Shown here in pieces: positions 17,479 to 28,806 of a stretch of DNA of 64,000 bases (the first letter of the stretch is position 1; every line of letters starts with the position of its first letter). The DNA is from Salinicoccus sediminis (GTDB lineage Bacteria; Bacillota; Bacilli; Staphylococcales; Salinicoccaceae). The stretch covers positions 62,001-126,000 of the forward strand of contig NZ_LAYZ01000024.1 of NCBI RefSeq assembly GCF_000986795.1, given 5' to 3'. A model generated the notes under the pieces. The model was not told where the DNA came from. It saw nothing but the letters and a program-made list of their open reading frames with translations, and made no database searches. The translations under genes were made by a program, and so were the position numbers.

Positions 17479-18278
17479 GCCTTCCGGTGACTGGCAATGA
17501 ACTTCTCATCACTTGTGAAATACTGCTTCAGTTCTTCATGGATTCCGGGATTCCCTGCGAGCACGCTATCCTTTTTCAGGATGTTGATCTCTTCACCAAG
17601 CAGGTTTGTCGTGACACCGCCCGTTTCAGCCAGGATGATCATACCTGCGGCGTAATCCCATGGATGCAGTCTGAAGAAAAGCGCAGCGCTCACTATGCCC
17701 TGGGCCGTATTTACAAAATCGAGCGCTGCCGAACCGTAGGAACGTGTGCTCCGGGCATCTTTCACGACTTCGGTGAACGTATGCCCGATCCCTTCTTTGA
17801 TCACCCAGTTCGAATTGAGCGCGATGAGCGACTTCGCGAGATGTGTATCCTGCATCCTGCCAAGGCGCACGTCATTCTTATATGCCCCTTTCCCTGCCAA
17901 GGCATGGTACAGGTTGTCATTCATGACATCAAGGATAAAACCGGCATATGGTTTGCCGTCGATATAGACACCAATGGAAATGGCGAAGTTCTGAAGCTGG
18001 TGCACAAAATTCAGTGTACCGTCAATCGGATCTACTATCCAGAGCACACCACGCGTATCTTCTACATCTGTGCCGTGGCCTTCCTCGCCTATAATCCTGT
18101 GCTCCGGCCAGTGTTCAAGTATCCGCTCGTATATGAACGCTTCGGTTTCATGATCTACATCAGTAACCAGGTCATTCGGGTTAAGCTTTGCATCAACCCT
18201 GAAATCTTCAAGCATCCTTCCTCTGATGAAATCGCCCGCTTCACTGATCAGTTCTTTTCCAAACTCGTAAATTTCCAT
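17463..18278 (-). CDS. suhB: Inositol monophosphatase family protein (SuhB/YktC)
   Basis: This 271-residue magnesium-dependent sugar or inositol phosphatase has the two family signatures WIVDPIDGTLNFVHQ (about residues 80-95) and HPWDYAAG (about 205). The upstream metal ligand region is GEEGHG. The physiological substrate is not clear. The Bacillus relative YktC shows inositol-phosphatase activity. I chose ATG at 18278 because GAGGTGG lies 6 nt upstream. A TTG at 18293 is upstream of that site. It is adjacent and divergent to yktB, as in relatives. Confidence 0.9.
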   Translation of the reverse strand: MEIYEFGKELISEAGDFIRGRMLEDFRVDAKLNPNDLVTDVDHETEAFIYERILEHWPEHRIIGEEGHGTDVEDTRGVLWIVDPIDGTLNFVHQLQNFAISIGVYIDGKPYAGFILDVMNDNLYHALAGKGAYKNDVRLGRMQDTHLAKSLIALNSNWVIKEGIGHTFTEVVKDARSTRSYGSAALDFVNTAQGIVSAALFFRLHPWDYAAGMIILAETGGVTTNLLGEEINILKKDSVLAGNPGIHEELKQYFTSDEKFIASHRKAHGEK

Positions 18279-18355
18279 AAATGTCCACCTCAAATGTTTG
18301 ATTGCCGTTATCGATTATTCTATCATATAAGTAATGTTTTGAAAGGAGCCGCATA

Positions 18356-18964
18356 ATGCCAGATTACCATTTTACAGAAAAAGATTTTAAAGTATTCAAT
18401 ATCGAGGGCCTGGAACCGCGAATGGAGGCTCTTATAGAAAATATCCGTCCGAAACTTGAGAACCTGGGGAGCCATTTCAGTGAATATCTGACAGAACTCA
18501 CGGGGGAAGAACAATTTGCGCATGTGGCAAAACATGCCCGCAGAAAAGTAAACCCGCCGGATGACACATGGGTCAGCTTCAGCACAAACCCGCGCGGCTA
18601 CAAGATGATGCCGCACTTCCAGATCGGACTGTTCGGCGACCACGCTTTCTGCATGTACGGGGTCATATACGAATCTCCGGACAAAAAGGCTGCTGCAGAC
18701 AAGTGGCTTGACGACTTCGAGGTTTTCCGTGATTTCCCGCAGAGTTATCAAGTGTCCCTCGACCACATGAAACCGGAGAAGACAGCCCTTTCCGAGATGA
18801 GTGATGAAGATCTTGAAAATGGTCTGCTCCGACTGAAAAATGTCAAAAAAGGTGAGTTTCTGGTCGGAAAAGTATATCGTCCGGATGATGAAGCATTTGG
18901 AAGTGACGAAACATTCATCAAAGACCTGGAAACGGTGATGGACAAGCTTGTCAGGATATACTGA
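18356..18964 (+). CDS. yktB: YktB family protein (DUF1054)
   Basis: This 202-residue soluble protein of the DUF1054/UPF0637 family has unknown function. Features are the start YHFTEKDFKVFNIEGLEPRM, the central HARRKVNPPDDTWVSFS and HFQIGLFGDHAFCMYGVIYE. AAAGGAG lies 8 nt before the ATG. It is divergent from suhB, as in Staphylococcus and Bacillus, and ends in a strong terminator. Confidence 0.92.
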   Translation: MPDYHFTEKDFKVFNIEGLEPRMEALIENIRPKLENLGSHFSEYLTELTGEEQFAHVAKHARRKVNPPDDTWVSFSTNPRGYKMMPHFQIGLFGDHAFCMYGVIYESPDKKAAADKWLDDFEVFRDFPQSYQVSLDHMKPEKTALSEMSDEDLENGLLRLKNVKKGEFLVGKVYRPDDEAFGSDETFIKDLETVMDKLVRIY

Positions 18965-18972
18965 TGATATAT

Positions 18973-19007
18973 GAACCGGATCGGAATTGGTCGATCCGGT
19001 TCTTTTA
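18973..19007 (+). terminator. intrinsic terminator after yktB
   Basis: The 11-bp arms GAACCGGATCG and CGATCCGGTTC with an 8-nt loop are followed by TTTTAT. Confidence 0.88.
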
Positions 19008-19009
19008 TG

Positions 19010-19039
19010 TAAAAATAACCCGCCACACTGAGTGGCGGG
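19010..19039 (-). terminator. intrinsic terminator of the ilv-leu operon
   Basis: CCCGCCAC and GTGGCGGG arms with a 5-nt loop are followed on the minus strand by TTATTTTT, 35 bp after the ilvA stop. Confidence 0.88.
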
Positions 19040-19073
19040 CATGGATCCTTGCAGCTTCCGCATATTACAGAAT

Positions 19074-20033
19074 TTAGAATGAGAGGGCTGCATGGGACTG
19101 TTCGGGTTTCAACTGATTTGCGAGCGACTGTATCTCGGCCATACGGCTGATATCAAAATTGCCGCCGCTGACGATTACTCCACAATGCCTGGAATCGATC
19201 TGATCATTGTGTGACAATAAGCCCGCGAATGCAGCTGCACCTGCGCCTTCAACCAATGATTTGCCACGTTCGAGCATATTCACTATGGCGTCTGCAATTT
19301 CCTCTTCACTCACCGTTACTATGTCATCAACATAATTGTTGATGAGCGGCAGTGTATTTTCGCCAGGCTGTTTTACAGCGATGCCCTCGGCAATCGTAGA
19401 GACTTTATCCAGCTTTTTGACGACACCTCGGTGATAAGCGGTATGCATTGCAGGTGCAGCTTTTGCCTGCACTCCGATGACTTTTATATCCGGATTCACC
19501 GATTTGGCACCGACAGCGATACCGCTGATGAGACCGCCGCCTCCGATAGGCACGACGATGGTATCAATCGTATTTACCTGCTCGAGCAGCTCGAGGGCAA
19601 TCGTCCCCTGGCCGGCCATGATGTCATAGTCGTCAAAGGGATGGACATATGTGGCACCGCATCTTTCCTGCTGCTTCAGCGAAGCTTCAAAAGCCTCCTG
19701 GAAACTTTCGCCGGTGAGCACGACTTCGGCACCGTATCCTCTTGTTGCTTCTACTTTTGCTTCGGGTGTTGCCTCTGCCATGTAGATCGTTGCTTTCACA
19801 CCCAGTTTATATGCAGCAAGGGCAAGCCCCTGTGCGTGATTGCCTGCTGAAGCAGTGATTACGCCGCGGTCAAGTTCACTTCGGGAGAGGCGCATAAGCT
19901 TGTAGCTGGCGCCCCTGAATTTGAAAGCCCCGGTTTTTTGCTGGTTCTCCATTTTGAAATAGATGTTTTTGCCAGTGCGCAGATTCGTAGTAGCTGATGT
20001 GCGTATCGGTGTTTGATGGACTACAGGGTCCAA
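19074..20033 (-). CDS. ilvA: Threonine dehydratase, short form without regulatory domain (5' end uncertain)
   Basis: This PLP enzyme deaminates threonine to 2-oxobutyrate, the first step to isoleucine. PLP motifs are KTGAFKFRGA (Schiff-base Lys) and the glycine loop PIGGGGLISG. At about 319 residues it lacks the C-terminal ACT-like regulatory domain of long IlvA and resembles TdcB. The TTG at 20033 is the only usual start codon in frame, but the conserved N-terminal helix (HDAWKRLDPVVHQTP) begins upstream of it. A good ribosome site with ATG at 20080 leads to a stop after four codons. The gene may use a CTG (20069), carry an N-terminal frameshift, or be mis-sequenced. It is last in the ilv-leu operon. 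Confidence 0.8.
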   Translation of the reverse strand: MDPVVHQTPIRTSATTNLRTGKNIYFKMENQQKTGAFKFRGASYKLMRLSRSELDRGVITASAGNHAQGLALAAYKLGVKATIYMAEATPEAKVEATRGYGAEVVLTGESFQEAFEASLKQQERCGATYVHPFDDYDIMAGQGTIALELLEQVNTIDTIVVPIGGGGLISGIAVGAKSVNPDIKVIGVQAKAAPAMHTAYHRGVVKKLDKVSTIAEGIAVKQPGENTLPLINNYVDDIVTVSEEEIADAIVNMLERGKSLVEGAGAAAFAGLLSHNDQIDSRHCGVIVSGGNFDISRMAEIQSLANQLKPEQSHAALSF

Positions 20034-20124
20034 ACGCTTCCAGGCGTCATGGACTAATCCACCAGTCAGGAAATCCCCATGTAAGTCACTCTCCTTGATC
20101 AGTTATTTTGGATTTAAATTTATA

Positions 20125-20748
20125 TCATTTAAAAATCCCGTCGTTGGCGAGGGGTGTCACAGCTTTGGGCTGCTTAGCCTCGTATTCTTTGATTTTCTCG
20201 TCGAGCAGTAAGGTCAATGCGATGTCATCCCAGCCGTTCAGAAGTTTCTCCTTATGGTAGCCCGGGATATCAAAAGGTACGGCATTCCCATCATCATCTG
20301 TAATTTCCTGCTGCTTCAGGTCTACATGGATGTTGTATGTGCCATCCTCCGATTTCCGCATCCAATCCCTGATCTTTCCCTCATCCGCCTTGATGAGGAT
20401 GATGCCGTTCTTGAATGCATTGTTGTAGAAGATATCCGCATAGCTTGGTGCAATGATCACTCTGAATCCATAATCCAGGAGCGCCCACGGGGCGTGCTCC
20501 CTGGAAGATCCGCAGCCGAAGTTTTCGCCCGCCAGGAGAACGGATGCACCTTCGAACTTCGCATCATCCAGTTCAAAACCGCCGCGTCTGTTTCCATCAT
20601 CGTCAAAACGCCAGTTGTGGAATACAAACTGCCCGAATCCGGTCCTTTCGACACGTTTCAGAAACTGTTTCGGAATGATCTGGTCCGTATCCACGTTGCT
20701 TCTTTCAAGCGGGAACACCTTTCCTCTATGTTCACTGATCGCTTCCAT
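20125..20748 (-). CDS. leuD: 3-isopropylmalate dehydratase small subunit (LeuD)
   Basis: This 207-residue small subunit pairs with LeuC to isomerise 2- to 3-isopropylmalate. It shows GENFGCGSSREHAPWAL and the C-terminal swivel-domain segment ADIFYNNAFKNGI, both standard. It starts 11 nt after leuC, with GGAGGG upstream. The length is normal for the family. Confidence 0.96.
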   Translation of the reverse strand: MEAISEHRGKVFPLERSNVDTDQIIPKQFLKRVERTGFGQFVFHNWRFDDDGNRRGGFELDDAKFEGASVLLAGENFGCGSSREHAPWALLDYGFRVIIAPSYADIFYNNAFKNGIILIKADEGKIRDWMRKSEDGTYNIHVDLKQQEITDDDGNAVPFDIPGYHKEKLLNGWDDIALTLLLDEKIKEYEAKQPKAVTPLANDGIFK

Positions 20749-20759
20749 ATTCCCTCCTC

Positions 20760-22163
20760 CTAACTCGGCACACCGGCTGTGAATTTTCTTACATCCGTGA
20801 AAGTTCCTTCGATGGCAGCAACAGCAGCCATTTCAGGGCTGACAAGGTGCGTGCGTGCACCCGATCCCTGTCTGCCTTCAAAGTTGCGGTTTGAAGTGGA
20901 TGCACAGCGCCCGCCTGCAGGAACGATATCATCGTTCATCGCAAGGCACATGCTGCACCCTGATTCCCGCCATTCGAATCCGGCATCCTTGAAGATCCTG
21001 TCCAGGCCAAGCTCTTCGGCCTGCATCTTGACGCTGAACGACCCCGGAACAACAATCGCCCGGACCCCCTCTTTGACACGGTGGCCCTTCACGATATCCG
21101 CTGCATTCTGAAGATCCGGAAGTCTGGAATTCGTACAGGAGCCGATGAACACATGATCGATTTCAATGGAAGTAATCGGCTGATCCTCCCCGAGCCCCAT
21201 ATATTCAAGAGCCCTTCTGACTTCATCCTTGTTCTCAACATTGGAAATTTTAGGCGTCGCCGCACTGATAGGCACGACCATGCCTGGATTCGTCCCCCAT
21301 GATACCTGGGGTTCGACTTCGCCAGCATCGATTTCAAGAGTGACATCGTACTCTGCATCTTCATCCGTTGCCAGCTCCAGCCATTTCCCGGCCAGCGAGT
21401 CAAATGCCTCCCCTTCGGGCACATATTCCCGTCCCCTCAGGAATTCCACCGTTGTCGCATCGGGACTGATCAGCCCCGCACGGGCACCGCCTTCGATGGA
21501 CATGTTGCAGACCGTCATGCGTCCTTCCATTGACAGGTTCCGGATTGCTTCCCCCGTATATTCAATGACGTGGCCGGTGCCGAATTTCACTCCGAATTTT
21601 GCAATGATCGCCAAAATCAGGTCTTTCGCAGTCACACCCGCTTCAAGATCACCATTCACCCTGACATTCATCGTCTTCGGTTCGGACTGCATCAAGGTCT
21701 GAGTGGCGAGTACATGCTCCACTTCACTTGTACCGATGCCGAATGCCAGGGCACCAAAGGCACCGTGCGTGGAAGTGTGGCTGTCACCGCAAACGATTGT
21801 CTTGCCCGGCTGGGTGAGTCCGAGCTGCGGCCCGATGACGTGGACGATGCCCTGGTCGGGATGATGCATATCGGCAAGCCTGATACCGAAGTCGGCACAG
21901 TTTTTCCTGAGCGTCTCCATCTGTTTCTTTGAAATTTCATCCTTGATGACATCCCGGCCCCGGGTCGGGACATTATGATCCATCGTGGCATATGTCAGGT
22001 CAGGCCGGCGGACTTTGCGATCATTCAGACGCAATCCTTCAAAAGCCTGCGGCGAAGTCACTTCATGGACAAGGTGCTGATCGATATAAATCAGATCCGG
22101 CTTATCTGCCTCTGAATGCACTATATGATTTTCCCAGATTTTTTCAATAATTGTTTTTCCCAT
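20760..22163 (-). CDS. leuC: 3-isopropylmalate dehydratase large subunit (LeuC)
   Basis: This 467-residue aconitase-like large subunit holds the 4Fe-4S cluster through cysteines in FIGSCTNSR and in GCSMCLAMN. Other family pieces are [20 protein letters not shown] and the N-terminal [17 protein letters not shown]-like segment. I chose ATG at 22163 (MGKTIIEK) with AAGGTG 7 nt upstream. An in-frame start at 22199 would lie inside leuB. It follows leuB by 17 bp in the operon. Confidence 0.96.
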   Translation of the reverse strand: MGKTIIEKIWENHIVHSEADKPDLIYIDQHLVHEVTSPQAFEGLRLNDRKVRRPDLTYATMDHNVPTRGRDVIKDEISKKQMETLRKNCADFGIRLADMHHPDQGIVHVIGPQLGLTQPGKTIVCGDSHTSTHGAFGALAFGIGTSEVEHVLATQTLMQSEPKTMNVRVNGDLEAGVTAKDLILAIIAKFGVKFGTGHVIEYTGEAIRNLSMEGRMTVCNMSIEGGARAGLISPDATTVEFLRGREYVPEGEAFDSLAGKWLELATDEDAEYDVTLEIDAGEVEPQVSWGTNPGMVVPISAATPKISNVENKDEVRRALEYMGLGEDQPITSIEIDHVFIGSCTNSRLPDLQNAADIVKGHRVKEGVRAIVVPGSFSVKMQAEELGLDRIFKDAGFEWRESGCSMCLAMNDDIVPAGGRCASTSNRNFEGRQGSGARTHLVSPEMAAVAAIEGTFTDVRKFTAGVPS

Positions 22164-22180
22164 ATCAATACACCTTTTCC

Positions 22181-23287
22181 TTACATATATGAGCTGCAAA
22201 TTGCATTCGAAATGCTTTTGGTCGAAAGATTCTCAATCACCTTTTCCACCATCTCACGGGTGCCGACTATGCGGCCGCCTTCTATATCCAGGTCGGCTGT
22301 ATGATATCCGCCCTCAAGCGTGTCACTGACTGCACGTTCTATTTCATCCGCCTCGTCTTCCATCCCAAATGAATGCCGGAGCATCATTGCCGCTGAAAGT
22401 ATCATGCCTAGCGGATTTGCGATATCCTGGCCGGCGATGTCGGGGGCAGACCCGTGCACAGGTTCATACAATCCGACACCGTCTGTGCGGATGCTCGCCG
22501 ATGGCAGCATACCGAGCGATCCCGTCAATACTGAGGCCTCATCACTCAGTATGTCACCGAAGAGATTTTCTGTCACAATGACATCGAACTGTCTCGGGTT
22601 TGTGATCAGCTTCATGGCAGCTGCATCAACAAGCAGGTGTTCAACTTCCACCTCCGGATGGTCTCGGGCTTTCTCATCGACCACTTCCCTCCACATCCGG
22701 CTGGATTCAAGGACATTTGCCTTGTCCACGGATGTGAGTTTCCCGCGTCTCATTTTGGCCGACTCGAACCCTTTGTCAACAATTCGCTCCATTTCCTCAC
22801 GGGTATACTTGAGCGTATCTATGACCGTCCGGCCGCCTTCCCTTCTTTCGCTTGGTTTGCCGAAATAGAGTCCGCCGGTCAGTTCGCGTACAATCAGTAT
22901 GTCACAGCCGTCAACGATTTCAGTTTTTAATGGAGAGGAATGTACGAGGGAACTGAATCCTGTCACGGGACGCAGATTCGCAAAGAGTCCGAGTGACTTG
23001 CGTATTCCGAGCAACCCTCGTTCAGGTCTTTTCGACGCTTCCACATGATCCCATTTCGGACCTCCGACCGCACCGAGCAGCACAGCATCCGCACTGCTGC
23101 ATGCCTTTACAGTTTCTTCAGGAAGCGGTGTACCATAGCGGTCGATTGCACTACCGCCGATCGCATGTTCATGGAAGATGAATTCATGATGGTGTTCACC
23201 CGCCACAGCATTGAGCACTGCTCTGGCACCTTCCATTATTTCTTTCCCGACGCCGTCACCCGGCAACATTATAATCTGCTTTTTCAT
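22181..23287 (-). CDS. leuB: 3-isopropylmalate dehydrogenase (LeuB)
   Basis: This 368-residue NAD-dependent oxidative decarboxylase gives 2-oxoisocaproate. Family segments are [11 protein letters not shown] at the start, GAVGGPKWD, the substrate arginines around [10 protein letters not shown], and the metal-site motif [20 protein letters not shown]. The length is normal. It lies between leuA and leuC in the usual operon order. Confidence 0.96.
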   Translation of the reverse strand: MKKQIIMLPGDGVGKEIMEGARAVLNAVAGEHHHEFIFHEHAIGGSAIDRYGTPLPEETVKACSSADAVLLGAVGGPKWDHVEASKRPERGLLGIRKSLGLFANLRPVTGFSSLVHSSPLKTEIVDGCDILIVRELTGGLYFGKPSERREGGRTVIDTLKYTREEMERIVDKGFESAKMRRGKLTSVDKANVLESSRMWREVVDEKARDHPEVEVEHLLVDAAAMKLITNPRQFDVIVTENLFGDILSDEASVLTGSLGMLPSASIRTDGVGLYEPVHGSAPDIAGQDIANPLGMILSAAMMLRHSFGMEDEADEIERAVSDTLEGGYHTADLDIEGGRIVGTREMVEKVIENLSTKSISNAICSSYM

Positions 23288-23310
23288 CCGAACCCCTCCA
23301 TCCTAAAATT

Positions 23311-25912
<2,602 letters not shown>

Positions 25913-25950
25913 TCAATATCTTCCATATGAATGTTCCGGTTCTTTCCCGC

Positions 25951-26472
25951 TCAGATGCTTAATGTGCTGAAATCCTGGACCTGTCTCGCGGGCTGCTTCC
26001 CCCGGCGGAAAGCAGTAACCCCCGTCCGCTTGAGTTCGATGATGCCGTATGGCCGGAGCAGATCCGCCAAGGCATCTATCTTATCCGGCTTGCCGGTCAC
26101 CTCGATGATCATGCTGTTGCGGGAGATGTCGAGCACCCTTGCCCGGAAGGGTTCGATGATGCCCTGTATCTCAGAGCGTGTTGCGCTTGTACTCCCCACC
26201 TTTATCAGTGCAAGTTCCCTGGCAACGATCGAATGATCAGTGATATCATTGACCTTCAGTACATCAATCTGCTTGTTCAGCTGTTTTGTCAGCTGTTCAA
26301 TTTTGTTTTCATCCGGCACATCCACGACAAAGGTCATTTTTGAAATGCCCTCTGTTTCGGAAGTGCCGACCGTGATGCTCTCGATATTGAATGCCCTTTT
26401 GGACAGCATCCCTGTAATCCTGTTCAGGACACCGCTTGAGTTCTGGACTGTGGCTGTGATTATTCGCTGCAT
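25951..26472 (-). CDS. ilvN: Acetolactate synthase small (regulatory) subunit
   Basis: This 173-residue ACT-domain regulatory subunit of acetohydroxyacid synthase starts with [20 protein letters not shown], the valine-binding ACT fold, and has the usual second half ([19 protein letters not shown]). It activates the large subunit and gives valine feedback. Its start overlaps the end of ilvB by 13 bp. A 71-bp gap separates it from ilvC. Confidence 0.95.
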   Translation of the reverse strand: MQRIITATVQNSSGVLNRITGMLSKRAFNIESITVGTSETEGISKMTFVVDVPDENKIEQLTKQLNKQIDVLKVNDITDHSIVARELALIKVGSTSATRSEIQGIIEPFRARVLDISRNSMIIEVTGKPDKIDALADLLRPYGIIELKRTGVTAFRRGKQPARQVQDFSTLSI

Positions 26473-28199
26473 CTTCTCACCCCCAGCATTTCATGGTTTC
26501 CCTTGCCCGGTGCAACCATCGGGAATACCTTATCCAATTTCTGCACCCTGGCATCCACCAGCACCGGTCCGTCATAAGAGAAGACTTCCTTCATCACTGC
26601 AGGGACTTCAGTTTCATTCGAAACCCTTATTCCTCTGATGCCGAACCCTTCAGCCAGCTTTACGAAATCCGGGTTTTCAGTCATCAGTGATGAGGAATAC
26701 CGTTCTTCATAAAACTTCTCCTGCCACTGCCTCACCATACCGAGCGCTTCGTTGTTGACGATGATCACTTTGATCGGCAGCCGGTGCTGTTTGATGACCG
26801 CAAGTTCCTGCATCGTCATCTGGAAACCACCATCCCCGACGATTGAGACCACCGTCTCCCGGGGACGGCCGAGCTGTGCACCGATGGCTGCCGGCAAGCC
26901 GAATCCCATCGTTCCCAGTCCGCCCGAAGTCACCCATTTATGAGGTTCATTGAACTGATAGAACTGCGCCGCCCACATCTGATGCTGACCGACGTCCGTT
27001 GTAATGATGGCCTGACCGTCTGTTTCACGGTGCAGCTCCTCAATCAGCCACTGCGGTGAAATCAGCTCATCCGAGCGTTCGAACCAAAATGGGCTGCTGT
27101 CTTTGTTATCCATCACACGCCTGTACCATTCTGTACAGTCCGTCTTTTCAATGTGCGTTTCAAGCAATCCCTGAAGTGCCTCTTTCGCGTCCCCGACCAC
27201 CGGTATGTCCGTGTCGACATTTTTACCGATCTCGGCCGGGTCGATATCGACATGGGCGACTTTCGCCTCCGGGGCAAAGTGCTGCAGTGCACCGGTCAGA
27301 CGGTCGTCGAATCTTGCTCCGATATTGATGAGCAGATCCGCTTCGTAGATTGCCATGTTGGCGGCGTATGACCCATGCATGCCCGCCATGCCGAGTGCCT
27401 GTTTGTGGCCGCCCGGGAAACTGCCGATTCCGAGCAGTGTGGTCGTTACCGGCAGACTGTGCTTTTCTGCAAATTCGAGCAGCTCCCTGTCGGCTCCGGC
27501 AAAATGGATGCCGGCTCCGGCCAGCAAGACCGGCCGCTTCGCCGATGCAAGTGCATCAGCCAGCCTTCTGATCTGCAGCGGATTCGGCCTGTAGGTCGGC
27601 TGATAGCCCGGCAAATGGAAATCGCTGCTGAAAGTTTCTCCGGAGATTTCCTGTGCAATGTTTTTCGGTATATCCACAACCACCGGGCCGGGTCTTCCCG
27701 TAGTCGCGATATGGAATGCTGCGTTTATGATGCGCGGAAGCTCCTTGAGATCCGTCACCTGATAGTTATGTTTCGTAATCGGTGTCGTCACCCCGATGAC
27801 ATCCGCTTCCTGGAAGGCATCCGAACCGATGACTGCCGTGGATACCTGACCGGTGAAGACAACCACCGGCAGCGAATCCATCATCGCATCTGTAATGCCT
27901 GTGACCAGGTTGGTCGCCCCCGGCCCGGAAGTGGCAATGACGACGCCCGGCTTGCCTGTAACCCTTGCATACCCCTCGGCTGCATGGATGAGGCCCTGTT
28001 CATGTCTGCACAGTATGTGCTGGAACGGTGCCTCCGCACGGTGCAGGGCATCGTAGATCGGAAGTACAGCACCGCCCGGGTAACCGAATACCGTATCGAC
28101 ATCCTGTTCAACCAGCGACTCGATGAACAGGTCTGCCCCCGTCCTCAACTTCTGCTCCTGCGCTTCAATTTTCATTTCACTCTTTGTCTGAGTTCTCAT
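26460..28199 (-). CDS. ilvB: Acetolactate synthase large (catalytic) subunit
   Basis: This 579-residue thiamine diphosphate enzyme makes acetolactate from pyruvate (valine, leucine) and acetohydroxybutyrate (isoleucine). It shows the N-terminal [30 protein letters not shown] with the catalytic Glu, and the ThDP/Mg motif [13 protein letters not shown] with a downstream [13 protein letters not shown] chose ATG at 28199 because AAGGAGGT lies 8 nt upstream. It is the first gene of the eight-gene ilv-leu operon, behind the T-box leader. Confidence 0.96.
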   Translation of the reverse strand: MRTQTKSEMKIEAQEQKLRTGADLFIESLVEQDVDTVFGYPGGAVLPIYDALHRAEAPFQHILCRHEQGLIHAAEGYARVTGKPGVVIATSGPGATNLVTGITDAMMDSLPVVVFTGQVSTAVIGSDAFQEADVIGVTTPITKHNYQVTDLKELPRIINAAFHIATTGRPGPVVVDIPKNIAQEISGETFSSDFHLPGYQPTYRPNPLQIRRLADALASAKRPVLLAGAGIHFAGADRELLEFAEKHSLPVTTTLLGIGSFPGGHKQALGMAGMHGSYAANMAIYEADLLINIGARFDDRLTGALQHFAPEAKVAHVDIDPAEIGKNVDTDIPVVGDAKEALQGLLETHIEKTDCTEWYRRVMDNKDSSPFWFERSDELISPQWLIEELHRETDGQAIITTDVGQHQMWAAQFYQFNEPHKWVTSGGLGTMGFGLPAAIGAQLGRPRETVVSIVGDGGFQMTMQELAVIKQHRLPIKVIIVNNEALGMVRQWQEKFYEERYSSSLMTENPDFVKLAEGFGIRGIRVSNETEVPAVMKEVFSYDGPVLVDARVQKLDKVFPMVAPGKGNHEMLGVRRCSE

Positions 28200-28254
28200 T
28201 ACCACTTACCTCCTTGTATTTCACACTGGAAAGGTTCCTGTGAAAGCTTTGAAA

Positions 28255-28323
28255 TAAAAAAGACTCTTTCCTCCCTGAAGACACCTATTTTGAAATAAGT
28301 ATCAGCATGGGGAGAAAAGAGTC
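28255..28323 (-). terminator. leader terminator of the T-box
   Basis: GACTCTTTTCTCCC (28323-28310) pairs with GGGAGGAAAGAGTC (28275-28262), 14 bp with one G-U, followed by a T run. It lies between the T-box and the ilvB ribosome site, as expected for transcription attenuation. Confidence 0.88.
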
Positions 28324-28580
28324 CTTTTTCACGGTACCACCCAAATCTGCATGCACCTTGCGGTGGATGCCTCCTGGACTGCCGCCGGCAGTCCTTTTTG
28401 GTAACGGGTGTCCTGCACCCGGCTCGGCCTATTCGATGAACTCATCTTTCAGTCCGGCACTCAGGGTCGAGAGTCATGATTATGACATTCCCGGGTTCCA
28501 GCATCTCCCGGGTCTCTGGTAAATGTCATGCGTAATCATAAGGTCCCATCGTCGTTTTCCTGTATGTGTGTCCGAAAAGT

Positions 28581-28598
28581 TATCAGACATTTCTGATA
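28581..28598. promoter_or_regulatory. TATCAGA-N4-TCTGATA palindrome just downstream of the ilvB promoter
   Basis: A perfect 7-4-7 inverted repeat lies at about +10 to +27 of the ilvB transcript. Related TCTGATATTTCTGATATT repeats lie at 28671-28690 beside the cre site, and AATCAGAAAT lies at 28631. It could be an operator or the first hairpin of the leader. It is only a weak match to the CodY box. Confidence 0.4.
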
Positions 28599-28614
28599 TG
28601 TGATATTGAAAGTA

Positions 28615-28643
28615 ATCTTATAACGTTTGGAATCAGAAATCAA
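28615..28643 (-). promoter_or_regulatory. promoter of the ilv-leu operon
   Basis: TTGATT (28643-28638) and TAAGAT (28620-28615) are separated by 17 nt on the minus strand, giving a start near 28608, just before the T-box leader. Confidence 0.65.
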
Positions 28644-28688
28644 CACCTAAATATTAAATTATTTTAAATCGTCTGATATTTCTGATAT

Positions 28689-28702
28689 TGTTATCGCTTA
28701 CA
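28689..28702. promoter_or_regulatory. CcpA cre site upstream of ilvB
   Basis: TGTAAGCGATAACA (minus strand) fits TGWAANCGNTNWCA at every fixed position. Its centre lies near -88 from the inferred start. In Bacillus subtilis CcpA activates ilv-leu from a cre at a similar distance, so activation is likely here too. Confidence 0.65.
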
Positions 28703-28759
28703 TTGCCTACATATCAAGGTTTAGGAAAAAACCAATTTTTTTAAAATATTTTTGATTTC

Positions 28760-28796
28760 AAAAGAAGAACCTGCCCCGAAAGTACCGGAGAGGTTC
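28760..28796 (-). terminator. intrinsic terminator after ilvD
   Basis: GAACCT and AGGTTC arms enclose a GC-rich imperfect inner stem, followed on the minus strand by TTCTTTTG. It separates the ilvD unit from the ilvB promoter. Confidence 0.6.
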
Positions 28797-28806
28797 CCAT
28801 CATGTT

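Larger units (their letters stand above)
28255..28608 (-). promoter_or_regulatory. T-box leader (tRNA-sensing riboswitch) of the ilv-leu operon
   Basis: On the minus strand GGGTGGTACCGTG (28342-28330) is the conserved T-box that pairs with the uncharged tRNA acceptor end. Upstream, Stem I is visible as ATGATT/AATCAT and ATGACATT/AATGTCAT around a CCCGGG-closed distal part. The specifier region (28480-28469) contains both AUC (Ile) and CUC (Leu) triplets. The fold favours CUC in the internal loop, but I cannot settle it. When the cognate tRNA is charged, the terminator at 28255-28323 should form. Confidence 0.9.

Noticed and set aside
28581-28690. CodY boxes at the ilvB promoter
   Set aside because: The best alignment has about five mismatches to AATTTTCWGAAAATT, too weak to call. 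The repeats are reported as unknown elements instead.
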